Assembly (NCBI GenBank): GCA_946480125.1
Contig: CAMLIY010000145.1
Span: forward strand, 1 to 7,995
Origin: an uncultured Asticcacaulis sp.
Lineage (GTDB): Bacteria; Pseudomonadota; Alphaproteobacteria; Caulobacterales; Caulobacteraceae
DNA: 7,995 nt
Direction of reading: 5' to 3'
The notes beneath the pieces are model-generated. The model saw only the letters and a program-made list of their open reading frames with translations. It was not told the DNA's origin and made no database searches. A program made the position numbers and the translations under genes. Shown here piece after piece: positions 5,660 to 7,995 of this stretch (the stretch's first letter is position 1; each line of letters begins with the position of its first letter).

Positions 5660-7093
5660 CTACTGAATAGCGACGAGCTTGGCGTCATCAGTAACGACAA
5701 ACAGCTTGTCGCCGACAGCGATCGGCGCAATGAAGCCGGCGCCACCGAGCTTGATCGTTTGCTGGCGATCACCAGTCTTGGGATCGAAAGCCACGGCTTC
5801 GCCGAGAGAATTGACCATGACCAGACGATCGGAAGCCAGAATCGGTCCCGCCCACAAGGGGATTTTGCCGACCTTCTTTTCACGGCCCATGCCAAACAAG
5901 CCCTTTTTGGTCTTCTGGAAGCCTTCGTTGAGATCCTTTATCCAGTACACCTGGCCGCTCTCACGGCTGACACAGATCAGTTCACCTTGCAGACTGACCA
6001 GAAAAATAACATCCCCAGCCAGCCAGGGCGTGTTGATACTGTCAGTGTCGACTTTCCATGTCGGATTACCGGTCTTGGCGTCCATGGCCTGAAAGACACC
6101 CGAATGGCTGGCGGCAAAAATAGTGCCGTTGTAAAGCACAGGCCGGCCGGAAATATCACGAATTTCAGACAGCGCATTGGTGCGGCTCGATTGCGCCAGA
6201 ACCTGCTGCCATATCGGATCGCCGGTTGTGGTGCTCAACGCCACCAGTTCGCCTGAAGAAAATGGCGCATAGACAATATCACCGGAGACCACAGGCGCCG
6301 AAGATTTCAGCAAACGGGCCGGTTCAGCGATAGCCTGATAGGTCCAGACCATTTCTCCCGTCGTGCGATCGAAGGCAAAAATCTGATTGTCGACGTCGGT
6401 AGCGAACACATAGCTGGCATTGACGGTCGGGGCGGCATGGAGTTGGGTATCGACAATCTTTTTCCAGATCTCGGCGCCGGTGGCCGCGTCAAGCGCTTCC
6501 ACGAAACGGAATCCGGAGGTGACATAAAGCTTGCCGTTATCGAGCGCCAGACCGCCGCCAAAGGCTGTCTTGTCGCGCTTGTTATGCGGATTGAGATCGA
6601 CGCTCCAGACCTGATTACCAGTGGCGACATCGTGGGCGGAAACACGCGCTTCACCATCAATAGTATAGATTAACTGACCATCAGATACCGGTTGGGCCAA
6701 CACTTCGGTCGGTCCCTTGCTAGCCGCGCCGATCGACTTGCTCCAGGCAATTTTGAATTCTTTCGCAGAAGCGGCGTTTTGCACCAAGGTCTCCGGACCG
6801 CTGGCCAGCGGCCAGTTCGGCACAGGCGCGGCCGGCGGCAGATAATAGCCAATACCCTTCAGACTCTTGGACGGTTGCAGCTTCTGATCAAAGGCCACGA
6901 TGGAGATACGCTTGCCCTGCGAAGCGACGGCGCCCTGATTACTATTATGATCTTTGAACGGGTTCAGCTTACTCGCCGTGGCGCAGCCACTCAAACCAAT
7001 GGCCGCCGCCGCCGCCAGAGCCAGCAGGCTGGCACCCTTACGTTTGGCACCTTTAAAATCAACCATCGACAAGCTCATATGCGGGTTTTCCAT
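5660..7093 (-). CDS. bamB: BamB-like outer-membrane assembly lipoprotein
   Basis: BamB is a lipoprotein subunit of the BAM complex, which folds beta-barrel proteins into the outer membrane. This 477-residue protein has a basic N-region (FKGAKRKG), a hydrophobic core and a lipobox LSGC, with Cys37 the predicted lipidated residue; Ala38 after it does not suggest inner-membrane retention. The rest is a beta-propeller with PQQ-type repeats of the form AxDxxTGxxxW ending at about 167, 214, 254, 299, 350, 388 and 449 (for example TGNQVW, TGAEIW, TGEMVW, TGDPIW, TGNPTW). With the first strands near KIAW (114-117) and the closing LVAI (473-476), this fits the eight blades of E. coli BamB. Position between a YfgM-like gene and der strongly supports the assignment over a PQQ-dependent dehydrogenase, whose catalytic domains are absent. 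The start is uncertain: ATG at 7093, 7078 or 7066 all leave a workable signal peptide, and 7078 has a GGAAAA upstream. Confidence 0.9.
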   Translation of the reverse strand: MENPHMSLSMVDFKGAKRKGASLLALAAAAAIGLSGCATASKLNPFKDHNSNQGAVASQGKRISIVAFDQKLQPSKSLKGIGYYLPPAAPVPNWPLASGPETLVQNAASAKEFKIAWSKSIGAASKGPTEVLAQPVSDGQLIYTIDGEARVSAHDVATGNQVWSVDLNPHNKRDKTAFGGGLALDNGKLYVTSGFRFVEALDAATGAEIWKKIVDTQLHAAPTVNASYVFATDVDNQIFAFDRTTGEMVWTYQAIAEPARLLKSSAPVVSGDIVYAPFSSGELVALSTTTGDPIWQQVLAQSSRTNALSEIRDISGRPVLYNGTIFAASHSGVFQAMDAKTGNPTWKVDTDSINTPWLAGDVIFLVSLQGELICVSRESGQVYWIKDLNEGFQKTKKGLFGMGREKKVGKIPLWAGPILASDRLVMVNSLGEAVAFDPKTGDRQQTIKLGGAGFIAPIAVGDKLFVVTDDAKLVAIQ

Positions 7094-7140
7094 AACAAGA
7101 ATTCTGAATGTGACTGGCGATCGCCGAGCCTGAAGGTTTA

Positions 7141-7905
7141 TTATTGCGCCGGTGCCTGTTGAGCATCCTGTGGCATGCCCTGCATTTGCCCGGCAGGCAT
7201 TTGCGGCATGACCGGCATAGGCGCTTCCGGCATCTTTATCATGGCTTGAGCCGTGCTGATGGCGCCCGAATCAATAGCGGCAACAAAGGCGCTGGCACGC
7301 TGCTTGACACCATCAGGTGTGCCCAGCGTCACCGAAAGCACTTGCAAATCAGTACGTGCGCCTTTGACATCACCGGATTGTAACTTGGCCATGGCGAGCG
7401 CTTCCTTGGCCATGGCGACAAACGGACGCCCCTCCTTCATCAAGGGGGCCAGGCGCTTCTGCGTGTCAGCCAGACTGCTGGTATCCATGGCCAGCAAGGC
7501 GGCCTTGAGGGCGGCGCTATCACTGATCAACGCGCTGTTAGAGGCCTTGGCGGCCGCGTCAAGATCGCTGATCGCTTCGGCCGTCTTGTTGTCTTCGAGA
7601 GCCAGACCAGCCAGTTGTTGTAATGCCAGTGCCTTATAAGTGGCATTTCCGGCCTTCACCGTTGCTTCAAGCTGAGTTTTAGCCACGGCTTTGTCGCCCT
7701 TGCCGAGCGATTCGACAGCCTGACCATAACTTTCTGACGCCTTGGCGGCGATATTGGCCTGCCAGCTTTGATAACCCCATACGCCCAGAGCGATTACCAG
7801 GGCCAGGGCAAGCACCCCCGCCACCCACGGCCAGGTCTTCTTGACGATGCTCACCCATTTGTCAGCGCGCAGGTTCTCTTCGGTTTCGTCAAAAATGTCG
7901 CTCAC
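7141..7905 (-). CDS. YfgM-like single-pass membrane protein with TPR-type periplasmic domain
   Basis: YfgM of E. coli is an inner-membrane protein that associates with SecYEG and periplasmic chaperones. I choose the GTG at 7905, giving 254 residues starting (M)SDIFDETEENLRADKW, because AAGGA sits six bases upstream and related proteins commonly begin this way; an in-frame TTG at 7959 would add 18 residues without homologous look. A short acidic cytoplasmic segment (1-24) precedes one membrane helix at about 25-45 (WPWVAGVLALALVIALGVWGY). Residues about 49-220 are Ala-rich helices with TPR-like spacing (for example AEAISDLDAAAKAS and AMAKLQSGDVKGARTDL), as in the TPR_21/YfgM family. The last 33 residues are Met/Pro/Gln-rich with seven Met. 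The gene leads the operon with the BamB-like gene (47 bp downstream) and der, the same order as in E. coli, where hisS lies upstream. Confidence 0.88.
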   Translation of the reverse strand: MSDIFDETEENLRADKWVSIVKKTWPWVAGVLALALVIALGVWGYQSWQANIAAKASESYGQAVESLGKGDKAVAKTQLEATVKAGNATYKALALQQLAGLALEDNKTAEAISDLDAAAKASNSALISDSAALKAALLAMDTSSLADTQKRLAPLMKEGRPFVAMAKEALAMAKLQSGDVKGARTDLQVLSVTLGTPDGVKQRASAFVAAIDSGAISTAQAMIKMPEAPMPVMPQMPAGQMQGMPQDAQQAPAQ

Positions 7906-7916
7906 AGCGAATCCTT
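7906..7916 (-). promoter_or_regulatory. Ribosome binding site that fixes the GTG start of the YfgM-like gene
   Basis: Read on the minus strand, AAGGA (7916 down to 7912) is followed by TTCGCT and then GTG at 7905. The match to the anti-Shine-Dalgarno sequence and the six-base spacing are good, while the in-frame TTG at 7959 has no comparable site. This supports the shorter protein beginning SDIFDE. Confidence 0.7.
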
Positions 7917-7995
7917 CATTCATCATATTCATCAGGGGAGTGCCCGTCAGGCGCTCCAATTCGGCGCGAACCTAACCTTTGGCACGGGTTAACGC
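7917..7995. other. Region upstream of the YfgM-like gene, no gene recognised
   Basis: These 79 bases carry no gene I can support. In the frame of the YfgM-like gene they are closed by a TAG (complement of 7972-7974), which could be the end of an upstream minus-strand gene lying beyond the window. TAACC (7973-7977) and GGTTA (7987-7991) form a five-base inverted repeat with a nine-base spacer. A possible sigma-70-type pair on the minus strand is CTGACG (complement of 7945-7950) and TATGAT (complement of 7922-7927), 17 bases apart, but it would put the transcript start almost on the Shine-Dalgarno. Confidence 0.3.

Noticed and set aside
5660..7093. PQQ-dependent alcohol or glucose dehydrogenase
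   Set aside because: The propeller repeats match, but the protein is a short lipoprotein without the catalytic or heme domains, and its gene lies between yfgM-like and der genes, which is the BamB context.
7906..7959. An N-terminal extension of the YfgM-like protein from TTG at 7959
   Set aside because: There is no Shine-Dalgarno at the TTG, whereas the GTG at 7905 has AAGGA at six bases and yields the SDIFDE N-terminus typical of such proteins.

Overview
The window looks like core-chromosome DNA of an alphaproteobacterium, most plausibly from the Caulobacterales (Caulobacter/Asticcacaulis type). This is inferred from moderately high GC, an alphaproteobacterial-type PurF (propeptide present, iron-sulfur ligands mostly lost), a long basic tail on Der, and the combination of genes. 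No search was possible, so the genus is a guess. There is no sign of mobile elements, phage, CRISPR, tRNA or rRNA, and coding density is very high.

Plus strand, 1-3927: the window opens inside the last 64 codons of a CvpA-family membrane protein. It is followed by purF (first committed step of purine synthesis) and, 12 bp later, a YciK-like short-chain dehydrogenase; cvpA-purF is a widely conserved pair. A 75-bp gap then precedes a class III PLP aminotransferase of the lysine 6-aminotransferase (LAT) type. A strong hairpin with T runs on both sides closes this half and serves the convergent genes from both directions.

Minus strand, 7905 down to 3963: a YfgM-like single-pass membrane protein, a BamB-like outer-membrane lipoprotein with a beta-propeller, and the double-GTPase Der (EngA). 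This yfgM-bamB-der order is the same as in E. coli and is almost certainly one operon, with gaps of 47 and 47 bp. It couples envelope protein handling (a YfgM-type chaperone partner of the translocon, and BamB of the outer-membrane beta-barrel assembly machine) with 50S ribosome assembly (Der).

I did not find an undescribed multi-gene system. The most useful second looks are: the LAT-like enzyme has Ala244 where the characterised mycobacterial enzyme has its substrate-switching glutamate; a 9-bp direct repeat at exactly 21-bp spacing lies in front of that gene; Der carries a roughly 100-residue Lys/Ala-rich tail; the YfgM-like protein ends in a Met/Pro/Gln-rich tail; and a mismatched hairpin sits between cvpA and purF. 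The YfgM-like gene probably starts at a GTG (7905) rather than at the longer in-frame TTG (7959).
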